From Pseudomonas brassicacearum (GTDB taxonomy: Bacteria > Pseudomonadota > Gammaproteobacteria > Pseudomonadales > Pseudomonadaceae): a stretch of DNA of 64,000 nucleotides. A program made the translations under genes and the position numbers. How positions within the stretch are numbered: the first letter of the stretch is position 1; the number at the start of each line of letters is the position of its first letter. The notes under the pieces are model-generated. The model was not told where the DNA came from and ran no database searches. It saw nothing but the letters and a program-made list of their open reading frames with translations. Of this stretch, positions 46,870 through 56,046 are shown one piece after another. The stretch is taken from contig NZ_MOBJ01000006.1 of NCBI RefSeq assembly GCF_003732225.1, positions 1 to 64,000 on the forward strand, written 5' to 3'.

Positions 46870-48234
46870 ATGTCCCTGCGACCCGAATACCTTCACTCCC
46901 TGCTTGAAGAAGACAAAGACCAGGGCATCTACCGCTGCAAGCGGGAGATGTTTACCGACCCGCGGTTGTTCGATCTCGAGATGCAACACATCTTCGAAGG
47001 CAACTGGCTGTACCTCGCCCACGAGAGCCAGATTCCGAACAAAAACGATTTCTACACCACCACCATGGGCCGCCAGTCGATTTTCATTGCGCGCAACAAG
47101 GACGGTGAGCTCAACGCCTTCATCAACGCCTGTAGCCACCGTGGCGCGATGCTCTGCCGACACAAGACCGGCAATAAATCCTCCTACACGTGCCCGTTCC
47201 ATGGCTGGACCTTCAACAACTCCGGCAAGCTGCTCAAGGTCAAGGATCCGGCGTCGGCCGGTTATCCGGCGAGCTTCAATTGCGAAGGCTCACACGACCT
47301 GACCAAAGTCGCGCGCTTCGAATCCTATCGTGGCTTCCTGTTCGGCAGCCTCAAGGCCGATGTGGTGCCGCTGGTCGAGCATCTGGGCGAGTCGGCAAAG
47401 ATCATCGACATGATCGTCGACCAGTCCGCCGATGGCCTCGAAGTGCTGCGCGGCTCCAGCAGCTACATCTACGAAGGCAACTGGAAACTCACCGCCGAAA
47501 ATGGCGCCGACGGCTACCACGTCAGCTCCGTGCACTGGAACTACGCCGCTACCCAGAACCAGCGCAAGCAGCGCGAAAGCGGTGACGAGAACCCGACCAT
47601 GAGCGCCGGCACCTGGGCCAAACAAGGCGGCGGTTTCTACTCCTTCGACAAGGGGCACATGCTGCTCTGGACCCGCTGGTCGAACCCTGAAGACCGGCCG
47701 CTGTATGAACGGCGCGATGAACTCGCCAAGGATTTCGGTCAGGCCCGCGCCGACTGGATGATCGAGAACTCGCGCAACCTGTGCCTGTACCCCAACGTGT
47801 ACCTGATGGATCAGTTCAGTTCACAGATCCGCATCGCCCGGCCGATCTCGGTCAACCGCACCGAAATCACCATCTACTGCATCGCCCCCAAAGGCGAAAG
47901 CGACACCGCACGTTCGAGCCGGATTCGTCAGTACGAAGATTTCTTCAACGTCAGCGGCATGGCCACTCCAGACGACCTCGAAGAATTCCGCTCCTGCCAG
48001 ATGGGCTACCAGGGCAGCACCACCGCCTGGAACGACATGTCCCGTGGCGCCGAGCACTGGGTTGAAGGGGCCGATGAGGCGGCCAAAGAGATCGATCTGC
48101 ACCCGTTGCTCAGCGGTGTGCGCACTGAAGACGAAGGCCTGTTCGTGCTGCAACACAAGTACTGGCAGGAAACCATGCTCAAGGCCTTGAGCGAAGAGCA
48201 GTCGGCAATGATCAAAGTGGAGGAACTGTCATGA
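46870..48234 (+). CDS. benA: benzoate 1,2-dioxygenase large (alpha) subunit
   Basis: 454-residue Rieske oxygenase alpha subunit. The Rieske [2Fe-2S] site uses Cys88 and His90 (NACSHRGAM) and Cys108 and His111 ([10 protein letters not shown]). The mononuclear-iron region has [22 protein letters not shown] with the two His ligands. It would convert benzoate to a cis-diol carboxylate. benD downstream favours benzoate over anthranilate as substrate. ATG 46870 follows GGAGG at eight bases. It overlaps benB by four bases. Confidence 0.93.
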   Translation: MSLRPEYLHSLLEEDKDQGIYRCKREMFTDPRLFDLEMQHIFEGNWLYLAHESQIPNKNDFYTTTMGRQSIFIARNKDGELNAFINACSHRGAMLCRHKTGNKSSYTCPFHGWTFNNSGKLLKVKDPASAGYPASFNCEGSHDLTKVARFESYRGFLFGSLKADVVPLVEHLGESAKIIDMIVDQSADGLEVLRGSSSYIYEGNWKLTAENGADGYHVSSVHWNYAATQNQRKQRESGDENPTMSAGTWAKQGGGFYSFDKGHMLLWTRWSNPEDRPLYERRDELAKDFGQARADWMIENSRNLCLYPNVYLMDQFSSQIRIARPISVNRTEITIYCIAPKGESDTARSSRIRQYEDFFNVSGMATPDDLEEFRSCQMGYQGSTTAWNDMSRGAEHWVEGADEAAKEIDLHPLLSGVRTEDEGLFVLQHKYWQETMLKALSEEQSAMIKVEELS

Positions 48235-48719
48235 GCATCACTTACGACGCCGTGCGCGATTTTCTCTACCGCGAAGCGCGCTACCTCGATGACAAGGAGT
48301 GGGACAACTGGCTGGAACTGTACGCCGCCGACGCAACCTTCTGGATGCCGTCCTGGGACGATAACGATGAGCTGACCGAGGATCCGCAACGGGAAATCTC
48401 GCTGATCTGGTACGGCAACCGCACGGGGCTTGAAGACCGTATTTTCCGGATCAAGACCGAGCGCTCCAGCGCCAGCGTGCCGGACACCCGGACCTCGCAC
48501 AACATCAGCAACATCGAACTGCTCGAGCAGGCCGACGGGCTGTGCAAGGTGCGCTTCAACTGGCACACCCTGAGCTTTCGCTACAAGACCGTCGACAGCT
48601 ATTTCGGCAGCAGTTTCTACACCCTCGACGTGCGTGGCGACAGCCCGCTGATCAAGGCCAAGAAAGTGATCCTGAAGAACGACTACGTTCGTCAGGTCAT
48701 CGATGTCTATCACCTATGA
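48231..48719 (+). CDS. benB: benzoate 1,2-dioxygenase small (beta) subunit
   Basis: 162-residue beta subunit of the aromatic-ring-hydroxylating dioxygenase, with the cystatin-like fold: [33 protein letters not shown], then [12 protein letters not shown]. Structural role in the alpha3-beta3 complex. ATGA overlap with benA shows translational coupling. benC follows after 10 bp. Confidence 0.94.
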   Translation: MSITYDAVRDFLYREARYLDDKEWDNWLELYAADATFWMPSWDDNDELTEDPQREISLIWYGNRTGLEDRIFRIKTERSSASVPDTRTSHNISNIELLEQADGLCKVRFNWHTLSFRYKTVDSYFGSSFYTLDVRGDSPLIKAKKVILKNDYVRQVIDVYHL

Positions 48720-48729
48720 GGCGGCCGTC

Positions 48730-49743
48730 ATGACTCATTCCATCGCACTCAATTTTGAAGACGGCGTCACCCGTTTCGTCGACGCCAACCCCGGTGAAAC
48801 GGTGGCCGACGCCGCGTATCGCCAAGGTATCAACATTCCGCTGGACTGCCGCGACGGCGCTTGCGGGACCTGCAAATGCTTCGCCGAGGCCGGGCGTTAC
48901 GATCTGGGCGAGGAGTACATCGAAGACGCTCTCAGCAGCGAGGAGGCCGAAGCGGGCTTTGTGCTGACCTGCCAGATGCGCGCCCAGAGCGACTGCGTGG
49001 TGCGGGTGCCGGCGTCCTCGGATGTCTGCCGTACCCAACAAACCCGCTACAGTGCGGCGATCAGTGAAGTGCGTCAGCTGTCGGACAGCACGATTGCGCT
49101 GTCGATCAAAGGCGAAGCACTGAGCAAACTGGCGTTCCTGCCGGGGCAATACGTCAACCTTGGCGTTCCCGGCAGCGAGCAGACCCGCGCCTACTCGTTC
49201 AGCTCGTTGCAACGCGACGGTGAAGTCAGCTTTCTGATCCGCAATGTGCCAGGCGGGCTGATGAGCAGCTTTCTCACCGGCATCGCCAAGGCCGGTGACA
49301 ACATGAGCCTGGCCGGGCCGTTGGGCAGTTTTTATCTGCGCGATATTCAGCGTCCGTTGCTGTTGTTGGCCGGCGGCACGGGTTTGGCGCCGTTCACCGC
49401 CATGCTGGAAAAAATTGCCGAGCAGGGCAGCGCATACCCGTTGCACTTGATCTACGGCGTGACCAACGATTTTGACCTGGTGGAACTGGACCGACTGCAA
49501 GCCTTGGCTGCGCGGATCCCGAACTTCAGCTTCAGCGCCTGCGTGGCCAACCCGCAAAGCGCGCACCCGCTCAAGGGCTACGTCACTCAGCACATCGAGC
49601 GGCAGCACCTGAACGACGGCGATGTCGACGTCTACCTCTGCGGCCCGCCGCCGATGGTCGAGGCGGTCAGCCAGTTCATTCGCGAGCAGGGCATCAAACC
49701 TGCAAACTTCTACTACGAAAAGTTCGCTGCGAGCGCTGCCTGA
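48730..49743 (+). CDS. benC: benzoate dioxygenase electron-transfer component (reductase)
   Basis: 337-residue reductase. An N-terminal plant-type [2Fe-2S] ferredoxin domain has Cys40, Cys45, Cys48 and Cys81 (PLDCRDGACGTCKC and LTCQMRAQ). An FAD domain with RAYSFSS near residues 154-160 follows, then an NADH domain with GGTGLAPFTAML and YLCGPPPMVEAV. It carries electrons from NADH to BenAB. The frame extends nine codons upstream into benB; GAGGCGG before 48730 supports that start. A REPIN follows before benD. Confidence 0.93.
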   Translation: MTHSIALNFEDGVTRFVDANPGETVADAAYRQGINIPLDCRDGACGTCKCFAEAGRYDLGEEYIEDALSSEEAEAGFVLTCQMRAQSDCVVRVPASSDVCRTQQTRYSAAISEVRQLSDSTIALSIKGEALSKLAFLPGQYVNLGVPGSEQTRAYSFSSLQRDGEVSFLIRNVPGGLMSSFLTGIAKAGDNMSLAGPLGSFYLRDIQRPLLLLAGGTGLAPFTAMLEKIAEQGSAYPLHLIYGVTNDFDLVELDRLQALAARIPNFSFSACVANPQSAHPLKGYVTQHIERQHLNDGDVDVYLCGPPPMVEAVSQFIREQGIKPANFYYEKFAASAA

Positions 49744-49768
49744 TTAACTCAGGCAGCGACACGAACCT

Positions 49769-49872
49769 TGTGGGAGCGAGCTTGCTCGCGATAGCGGCGG
49801 ACCAGTCACCATCAATGTTGAATGCACTGCCGTCATCGTCGGAACGCCGCCCGGAGCAAGCTCGCTCCCACA
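49769..49872. repeat. REPIN 3 inside the ben operon, right arm altered
   Basis: GTGGGAGCGAGCTTGCTCGC on the left and a complementary REP at the right, but the right REP is interrupted after GTCATCG by CGGAACGCCGCCCGG. The spacer (AATGTTGAATGCACTGCCGT) is the same as in REPIN 2. It lies between benC and benD. Confidence 0.8.
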
Positions 49873-49908
49873 GGTTATGAATGCCGACAGGGACATTGAG
49901 GATTTGAA

Positions 49909-50682
49909 ATGAACAGGTTCCATGAAAAAGTTGCGCTGATTACCGGCGCGGCCCAAGGGATTGGCCGCCGTGTTGCCGAGCGGATGGCGGCCGAGGGCGC
50001 ACGCCTGGTGCTGGTTGATCGTTCCGAGCTGGTGTTTGAGCTGCAAGAACAGCTGGGGCAAACCAGCGAAGTACTGACCCTGACCGCCGACCTTGAACAG
50101 TACGCCGAGTGCAATCGCGTGATGACGGCGGCCATAGAGCGCTTCGGCCGTCTGGATATATTGGTCAACAACGTCGGCGGCACTATCTGGGCCAAGCCTT
50201 TCGAACACTACGAAGAGCAACAGATCGAAGCCGAAGTCCGCCGTTCGCTGTTTCCAACCCTGTGGTGCTGCCATGCCGCGTTGCCGTTCATGCTGGAGCA
50301 GGGCAGCGGCGCTATCGTCAACGTGTCGTCCATTGCGACACGTGGAGTCAATCGCGTGCCTTACGGTGCGGCCAAGGGCGGGGTCAATGCGCTCACCGCG
50401 TGTCTGGCGTTCGAAACCGCCGAGCGGGGCGTGCGGGTCAATGCCACCGCGCCGGGCGGCACGCAAGCACCGCCACGGCGGATTCCGCGCAACAGCGCCG
50501 AGCAGAGCCCGCAGGAGAAGGTCTGGTATCAACAGATTGTCGATCAAACCGTCGACAGCAGCCTGATGAAACGCTATGGCACCATTGACGAGCAGGTCGG
50601 GGCGATCCTGTTTCTGGCCTCTGACGACGCGGCCTACATCACCGGTCTGGTGATGCCGGTCGGCGGCGGTGATCAGGGTTAA
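49909..50682 (+). CDS. benD: benzoate cis-diol dehydrogenase (1,6-dihydroxycyclohexa-2,4-diene-1-carboxylate dehydrogenase)
   Basis: 257-residue short-chain dehydrogenase that oxidises the benzoate diol, releasing carbon dioxide and giving catechol. The NAD site is KVALITGAAQGIGRRVAERM at residues 7-26. The catalytic Ser and the Tyr-x3-Lys are in IVNVSSIATRG and VPYGAAKGGVNALTA. TGAGGATT stands before the ATG. It is separated from benC by a 165-bp gap containing a REPIN, unlike the tight benABC spacing. Confidence 0.93.
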   Translation: MNRFHEKVALITGAAQGIGRRVAERMAAEGARLVLVDRSELVFELQEQLGQTSEVLTLTADLEQYAECNRVMTAAIERFGRLDILVNNVGGTIWAKPFEHYEEQQIEAEVRRSLFPTLWCCHAALPFMLEQGSGAIVNVSSIATRGVNRVPYGAAKGGVNALTACLAFETAERGVRVNATAPGGTQAPPRRIPRNSAEQSPQEKVWYQQIVDQTVDSSLMKRYGTIDEQVGAILFLASDDAAYITGLVMPVGGGDQG

Positions 50683-50769
50683 GCTATCCCTTGTGGAAGC
50701 GAGCACTTTCAAGCTCTGTGTTAACATCGCCGCCTTATGCAAAACGGCACGAAGAGGGGTTGAAAGAAG

Positions 50770-51528
50770 ATGGCTCAGAGGATGGTGGTGCTCGACACCG
50801 AAACCACCGGCATGCCGGTGACCGACGGCCACCGGATTATCGAGATCGGTTGCGTCGAGTTGATCGGTCGACGCCTGACGGGCCGGCATTTCCACGTTTA
50901 TTTGCAGCCAGACCGGGAAAGTGACGAGGGCGCGATTGGCGTCCACGGTATTACCAACGAATTTCTGGTAGGCAAGCCGCGTTTCGCTGAAGTGGCCGAT
51001 GAGTTCTTCGAATTCATCAAGGGCGCGCAGCTGATCATCCATAACGCGGCGTTCGACGTTGGCTTCATCAACAACGAATTCGCGCTGATGGGCCAGCAGG
51101 ATCGGGCGGATATCACCCAGCATTGCTCGATCCTCGACACCCTGATGATGGCCCGTGAGCGTCACCCAGGGCAGCGCAACAGCCTCGATGCCTTGTGCAA
51201 ACGTTATGGCGTCGACAACTCCGGTCGTGAGCTGCACGGCGCCTTGCTCGACTCCGAGATTCTCGCTGACGTCTACCTGACCATGACCGGCGGCCAGACC
51301 AGTCTGTCGCTGGCGGGTAATGCGTCTGACGGTAACGGTTCGGGCGAGGGTTCGGGTAATCAGGCGAGCGAGATTCGTCGCCTGCCGGCCGATCGCAAGC
51401 CGACGCGGATCATTCGCGCCAGTGAAACGGACCTGGCCGAGCACGCCTCGCGCCTTGAAGTCATCGCCAAGTCCGCCGGTGCTCCGGCACTGTGGACCCA
51501 ACTGGCCGAGGCCAAGGCAAGTCAATAA
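50770..51528 (+). CDS. dnaQ: DNA polymerase III epsilon subunit, 3'-5' proofreading exonuclease
   Basis: 252-residue proofreading subunit. Exo I motif: MVVLDTETTGMPVTDGHRIIEIG with Asp8 and Glu10. Exo II: LIIHNAAFDVGFINNEF. Exo III: HGALLDSEILADVYLTMTGGQ with its His and Asp. The C-terminal tail (about residues 190-252) is the alpha-subunit binding region. A degenerate REP-like sequence lies at 50690-50715, and AAGAAG precedes the ATG. Confidence 0.95.
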   Translation: MAQRMVVLDTETTGMPVTDGHRIIEIGCVELIGRRLTGRHFHVYLQPDRESDEGAIGVHGITNEFLVGKPRFAEVADEFFEFIKGAQLIIHNAAFDVGFINNEFALMGQQDRADITQHCSILDTLMMARERHPGQRNSLDALCKRYGVDNSGRELHGALLDSEILADVYLTMTGGQTSLSLAGNASDGNGSGEGSGNQASEIRRLPADRKPTRIIRASETDLAEHASRLEVIAKSAGAPALWTQLAEAKASQ

Positions 51529-51547
51529 TTAAGGTGTTGCACGCTTA

Positions 51548-51694
51548 CCGTAGCAGCTGCCGAACCTGTGAGGCTGCGTTCGAGGACGAAGTCCTCGCAA
51601 ACAAGCAATGCGCAGTTTTTCTGCAGGAACTCGTTTACCTATTGCGACTGCTTCGCAGCCGAACGCAGCCTCACAGGTTCGGCAGCTGCTACGG
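51548..51694. repeat. long imperfect inverted repeat, copy 2 of 3
   Basis: Left arm CCGTAGCAGCTGCCGAACCT, right arm ending in its complement CGGCAGCTGCTACGG, with the inner right part CGACTGCTTCGCAGCCGAAC shared with the other copies. It lies between dnaQ and ldcA. No coding capacity. Confidence 0.75.
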
Positions 51695-51794
51695 ATCGCG
51701 GTGTTGGGCAATGCTCGCTCGCCACATGGGCCTCAACCCTCTACCCTGAGTGTATTGGCAGACCACGGTCTGCCGCCTCAGGACGCCGAGCCCC

Positions 51795-54050
51795 ATGTAT
51801 AAAGACTTGAAGTTCCCGGTCCTTATTGTCCACCGCGACATCAAGGCTGACACGGTCGCCGGTGATCGTGTGCGCGGCATCGCCCGGGAATTGGAACAGG
51901 AAGGTTTCAGCATCTTTTCGGCGGTGGATTACGCCGAAGGGCGACTGGTCGCCTCGACCCACCACGGCCTCGCATGCATGTTGATTGCTGCCGAAGGCGC
52001 CGGGGAAAACACCCATCTTTTACAGAACATGGTCGAATTGATTCGTGTGGCTCGTGCCCGTGCGCCGAATTTGCCGATTTTCGCCCTGGGCGAGCAAGTG
52101 ACGCTGGAAAACGCCCCGGCCGATGCCATGAGCGAACTGAACCAGTTACGCGGCATTCTTTATCTGTTCGAAGACACCGTGCCGTTTCTGGCGCGTCAGG
52201 TCGCCCGCGCGGCGCGTAATTACCTTGATGGCTTGCTGCCGCCATTTTTCAAGGCCCTGGTGCAACACACCGCCGATTCCAACTATTCCTGGCACACCCC
52301 AGGGCACGGTGGTGGCGTGGCTTATCACAAAAGTCCGGTAGGGCAGGCGTTTCACCAGTTTTTTGGTGAGAACACCTTGCGTTCTGACCTGTCGGTCTCG
52401 GTGCCGGAACTCGGCTCGTTGCTGGACCACACCGGGCCACTGGCGGAAGCCGAGGCTCGCGCTGCGCGTAATTTCGGCGCCGATCACACGTTTTTCGTGA
52501 TCAATGGCACCTCGACCGCCAACAAGATCGTCTGGCAAGCCATGGTCGCGCGTGACGATCTGGTGCTGGTGGACCGCAACTGCCACAAATCGGTGTTGCA
52601 CTCGATCATCATGACCGGGGCGATCCCGTTGTACCTGTGTCCAGAGCGCAATGAACTGGGGATCATCGGGCCGATTCCGTTGAGCGAATTCAGCCGCGAA
52701 TCAATCAAGGCCAAGATCGACGCGAGCCCGCTGACCAAGGGCCGAGAACCAAAGGTCAAGCTGGCGGTGGTGACCAATTCGACGTACGACGGCCTCTGCT
52801 ACAACGCCGAGCTGATCAAGCAGACCCTGGGCAACAGCGTCGAAGTCCTGCACTTCGACGAAGCCTGGTACGCCTATGCGGCGTTTCACGAGTTCTTCGC
52901 CGGGCGTTATGGCATGGGCACCTCACGCACTGATGACAGCCCGCTGGTGTTTACTACCCATTCCACCCACAAACTGCTGGCGGCTTTCAGTCAGGCGTCG
53001 ATGATTCACGTGCAGGATGGCGGCGCGCGGCAACTGGACCGCGACCGCTTCAATGAAGCGTTCATGATGCACATCTCCACGTCGCCGCAGTACAGCATCA
53101 TCGCCTCGCTGGATGTGGCGTCGGCGATGATGGAAGGCCCGGCCGGCCGGTCGCTGTTGCAGGAAATGTTCGATGAGGCGCTGAGCTTTCGCCGGGCGCT
53201 GGCCAACCTGCGTCAGCACATCGCTGCCGATGACTGGTGGTTCTCCATCTGGCAGCCGCCGCTGGTGGAGGGGATCGACAAGGTGACGACCTCGGACTGG
53301 CTGTTGCAGCCTGAAGCCGACTGGCATGGCTTTGGCGACATCGCCGAGGATTACGTGTTGCTGGACCCGATCAAAGTGACGCTGGTGATGCCGGGTCTGA
53401 CGGCCGGTGGCGCACTGAGCGAGCGGGGAATTCCGGCGGCAGTGGTCAGCAAGTTCCTCTGGGAGCGTGGGCTGGTGGTGGAGAAGACCGGTCTGTATTC
53501 ATTCCTGGTGCTGTTTTCCATGGGCATCACCAAGGGCAAATGGAGCACTTTGCTCACTGAGTTGCTCGAATTCAAACGCAGCTACGACGCCAACATCAGT
53601 CTGGCGGCGTGTCTGCCGTGTGTCGCGCAACGAGACGTGGCGCGTTATCAAGGCATGGGGCTGCGCGACCTGTGCGATCAATTGCACGCCTGCTACCGCA
53701 GCAACGCCACCGCCAAGCATCTCAAACGCATGTACACCGTGCTTCCAGAGATCGCCATGAAACCGGCCGATGCCTATGATCAATTGGTCCGGGGCGAGGT
53801 CGAGGCGGTGTCCATCGACCAGTTGCAGGGGCGTATCGCGGCAGTGATGCTGGTGCCGTACCCGCCAGGGATTCCGTTGATCATGCCCGGCGAACGCTTC
53901 ACCGAGTCGACTCGCTCGATCATCGATTACCTGGCATTCGCCCGCACGTTCGACAGCAGCTTCCCGGGTTTCGTCGCCGATGTGCACGGCTTGCAGCACG
54001 AAGACGAGGGCAATGGGCGGTGTTATACCGTCGATTGCATCAAGCTTTGA
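51795..54050 (+). CDS. ldcA: lysine decarboxylase (Orn/Arg/Lys decarboxylase, LdcA type)
   Basis: 751-residue PLP enzyme of the fold-I basic amino acid decarboxylases. The N-terminal wing (about 1-125) precedes a PLP domain with the Schiff-base lysine Lys393 in TTHSTHKLLAAFSQASMIHV, and DHTFFVINGTSTANKIVWQA and HFDEAWYAYAAFHEF. The C-terminal domain is intact, and the length equals LdcA of P. aeruginosa, which is lysine-specific and makes cadaverine. The gene order after dnaQ supports that assignment. ATG 51795 is chosen over an upstream in-frame ATG with no family match. Confidence 0.9.
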   Translation: MYKDLKFPVLIVHRDIKADTVAGDRVRGIARELEQEGFSIFSAVDYAEGRLVASTHHGLACMLIAAEGAGENTHLLQNMVELIRVARARAPNLPIFALGEQVTLENAPADAMSELNQLRGILYLFEDTVPFLARQVARAARNYLDGLLPPFFKALVQHTADSNYSWHTPGHGGGVAYHKSPVGQAFHQFFGENTLRSDLSVSVPELGSLLDHTGPLAEAEARAARNFGADHTFFVINGTSTANKIVWQAMVARDDLVLVDRNCHKSVLHSIIMTGAIPLYLCPERNELGIIGPIPLSEFSRESIKAKIDASPLTKGREPKVKLAVVTNSTYDGLCYNAELIKQTLGNSVEVLHFDEAWYAYAAFHEFFAGRYGMGTSRTDDSPLVFTTHSTHKLLAAFSQASMIHVQDGGARQLDRDRFNEAFMMHISTSPQYSIIASLDVASAMMEGPAGRSLLQEMFDEALSFRRALANLRQHIAADDWWFSIWQPPLVEGIDKVTTSDWLLQPEADWHGFGDIAEDYVLLDPIKVTLVMPGLTAGGALSERGIPAAVVSKFLWERGLVVEKTGLYSFLVLFSMGITKGKWSTLLTELLEFKRSYDANISLAACLPCVAQRDVARYQGMGLRDLCDQLHACYRSNATAKHLKRMYTVLPEIAMKPADAYDQLVRGEVEAVSIDQLQGRIAAVMLVPYPPGIPLIMPGERFTESTRSIIDYLAFARTFDSSFPGFVADVHGLQHEDEGNGRCYTVDCIKL

Positions 54051-54064
54051 GGACTTTTCCGAGT

Positions 54065-54679
54065 ATGCAACCGGTCATCAATCCCAAGCATCCGGGTCTG
54101 GCGGTACGTGTCGCCGATCAAGGATTCGCTGCGTATATCTGGGGCAGTGACTTCAGTTTTGAGGTCCGGGCTTACGCCGCCGCAGAGATCAATAAACCGG
54201 TGGATCAGTGGGTGCTGGAAACCGTTACGCCCTACCGCAAATGCTACGGCATCGACCCGCAAGAGTTCGCCAGTTACCGGGACGCGGCCGACAGTGCGAT
54301 CTTCATGGCGTTTCTCGATGACCATCCGGTAGGGCACATCGTGGTCAGTACCAACTGGAACGGTTTTGCCCATATCGATGAGCTGGCGGTGCACGCTCCG
54401 GCGCGTCGCCACGGGGTGGCCAAGGCGTTGCTGGACGTCGCGCAGTTCTGGAGTCGCAAGAAGAAACTGCCGGGCATCATGCTGGAAACCCAGAACAACA
54501 ACCTGGGGGCCTGCCGGCTGTATGAGCGTTGCGGTTATGTGATCGGTGGCATCGATCATCTGCGCTATCGCGGTATCGACCCGCAAACCGCTGAAGTGGC
54601 GTTGTTCTGGTATCGGCTGTTCGACAATCCGTTGGAAAATCCGCTTACCCCGTCAACAGCGCCTCGGCTTGTTCCTTGA
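54065..54679 (+). CDS. GNAT acetyltransferase, streptothricin acetyltransferase-like
   Basis: 204 residues. The C-terminal GNAT half is strikingly similar in words to SatA/YyaR streptothricin acetyltransferases: FAHIDELAVHAPARRHGVAKALLD (acetyl-CoA site), then GIMLETQNNNLGACRLYERCGYVIGG. Those enzymes acetylate the beta-lysine side chain of streptothricin. The start is 15 bp after the ldcA stop, with TTGAGGAC upstream, so it is likely in one operon. The 3' end overlaps the convergent LysR gene by 35 bp. Acetylation of lysine or cadaverine is an alternative. Confidence 0.8.
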   Translation: MQPVINPKHPGLAVRVADQGFAAYIWGSDFSFEVRAYAAAEINKPVDQWVLETVTPYRKCYGIDPQEFASYRDAADSAIFMAFLDDHPVGHIVVSTNWNGFAHIDELAVHAPARRHGVAKALLDVAQFWSRKKKLPGIMLETQNNNLGACRLYERCGYVIGGIDHLRYRGIDPQTAEVALFWYRLFDNPLENPLTPSTAPRLVP

Positions 54680-55538
54680 TGATGTCCAGTAAGGCCTGAA
54701 TCGCGGGAGAGGGGGCGACGTTGTTCAGGGTCAAGGCATAAAGGCTGATCGGCACCGCCGGTGACAGCGGGCAAACGTCCAGTCCGCTGGCCTTGGCGCC
54801 GATCGCGGTAAACGGGTCGACGATCGCCAGGCCTTCGCCGGCCTCGACCATGCTGCGCATCATCTGATGGGTCTGGACCCGGGTTTGCACCACCGGTGCC
54901 GGGCGCAAGGCGTGCAGTTTGCTCTCGAACATCACACTGAGCGGATCGTGACCTTCGAGCCCGACCATCGATTGGCCGGCCAGGTCCTGCACGGAAATGT
55001 ACTTTTGCCTGGGTTGCAGCCAGCCGTGAGGCGCCAGGAGCTGGAGTTTGCCTTGGGCAATGATCTGGCACTGAATGGCGGGGTGGTCGGGGTCGTGCAG
55101 GCTCATGCCGAGATCGCTTTCACGCAGCAGCAGGCTTCTGACGATTTCACGGGTGGGCTGGCTGAGCAGCGAGCAGGGCGCATCCGGAAAACGCCGACGC
55201 AGGGTGGCGATGCCGTGCGGCAACAACTGTTGCGCCAAGGGCGGCGTGCAAATGATCCGCAAGGGGGGCGCCAGGTACTGTTTGAGACTGTTGGCCAGCC
55301 GCTGCACTGGTTCAAGTGCTTCGTAGACGTGAGCGATCTCGACCTGCAACTCCCGCGCCTCACGGGTGGCCTGCAAACGCCCGCGTACGCTGGCAAACAG
55401 CATGAAGCCGAGTTGATCCTCGGCTTCGCGCAAAATCCCCTCGACCCCGGCCACCGGCAATTGCAGCATCTCGGCAGCGGTGCCCAGATGACCGGTTTGC
55501 AGGAGCGCCTGGATCACTTCGATATGACGTAAACGCAT
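54645..55538 (-). CDS. LysR family transcriptional regulator
   Basis: 297 residues. The HTH-like part reads MRLRHIEVIQALLQTGHLGTAAEMLQ, with a divergent recognition helix (VAGVEGILREAEDQLGFMLFASVRGR) compared with standard LysR proteins. The effector domain is complete. Its 3' end overlaps the acetyltransferase gene on the opposite strand. Target genes cannot be told from position. Confidence 0.8.
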   Translation of the reverse strand: MRLRHIEVIQALLQTGHLGTAAEMLQLPVAGVEGILREAEDQLGFMLFASVRGRLQATREARELQVEIAHVYEALEPVQRLANSLKQYLAPPLRIICTPPLAQQLLPHGIATLRRRFPDAPCSLLSQPTREIVRSLLLRESDLGMSLHDPDHPAIQCQIIAQGKLQLLAPHGWLQPRQKYISVQDLAGQSMVGLEGHDPLSVMFESKLHALRPAPVVQTRVQTHQMMRSMVEAGEGLAIVDPFTAIGAKASGLDVCPLSPAVPISLYALTLNNVAPSPAIQALLDIIKEQAEALLTG

Positions 55539-55625
55539 GCGTGAAGTCCATGTTCAGCAGGTGAGGGGTCAGTGACTGAATCCTAACCCAAGTCCGTGCC
55601 TATGACTTCAGCTCATAACGGTGGT

Positions 55626-55862
55626 TTATGAGGCGACGTTTGATTCAGGCTCGCGGGTGATGGTAACGCCCGATTGCACCAAGACAAATTCGTTGTCATC
55701 GAGTTTGTTGATGCGATCGCCAATAGCCAGCTTATAGGTGGTGACAGGCGCAGAGCCGGCGATACCGTCCTGCGACGGGGTGGATTCCTGGAACTCATGC
55801 ACTGAATAAACACGGCCTTCCGCGTCTCTTGCATGGAATTGTCCGACGAGTACTGCTGCCAT
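55626..55862 (-). CDS. small conserved hypothetical protein
   Basis: 78 residues beginning MAAVLVGQFHARDAEGRVYSVHEFQ and continuing with a beta-strand-rich pattern (TTYKLAIGDRINKLDDNEFVLVQSGVTIT). No signal peptide or membrane segment. AGAGG lies about 11 bases before the ATG. Composition is normal for the genome. I recall small proteins like this in other pseudomonads but no function. Confidence 0.65.
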   Translation of the reverse strand: MAAVLVGQFHARDAEGRVYSVHEFQESTPSQDGIAGSAPVTTYKLAIGDRINKLDDNEFVLVQSGVTITREPESNVAS

Positions 55863-56046
55863 CTGCTTAGAACCTCTGGAGATAAGTCACTCAATTTGCG
55901 GTTCTGTAGACCGTCGATAAGCGTGGTAAGTTTTCCTACAGGAAAAAAATAGTATTTAACCGCCATTCCGCGACACGGAGCACGTGAAGTACTGCCGAAT
56001 CATCTATAACTACAGGCTCCTTTAGCCAGATAGTCGGGAATTCCCC

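Noticed and set aside
46870..49743. anthranilate dioxygenase (antABC) instead of benABC
   Set aside because: The alpha subunit resembles both, but benD next door and BenR boxes favour benzoate; a substrate test would be decisive.
50690..50715. fifth REP (CTTGTGGAAGCGAGC)
   Set aside because: It matches the GTGGGAGCGAGC type only partly and has no paired arm; treated as degenerate.
49744..51525. 593-codon minus-strand open frame
   Set aside because: It is a complement of benD, dnaQ and the REPIN, not a protein family.
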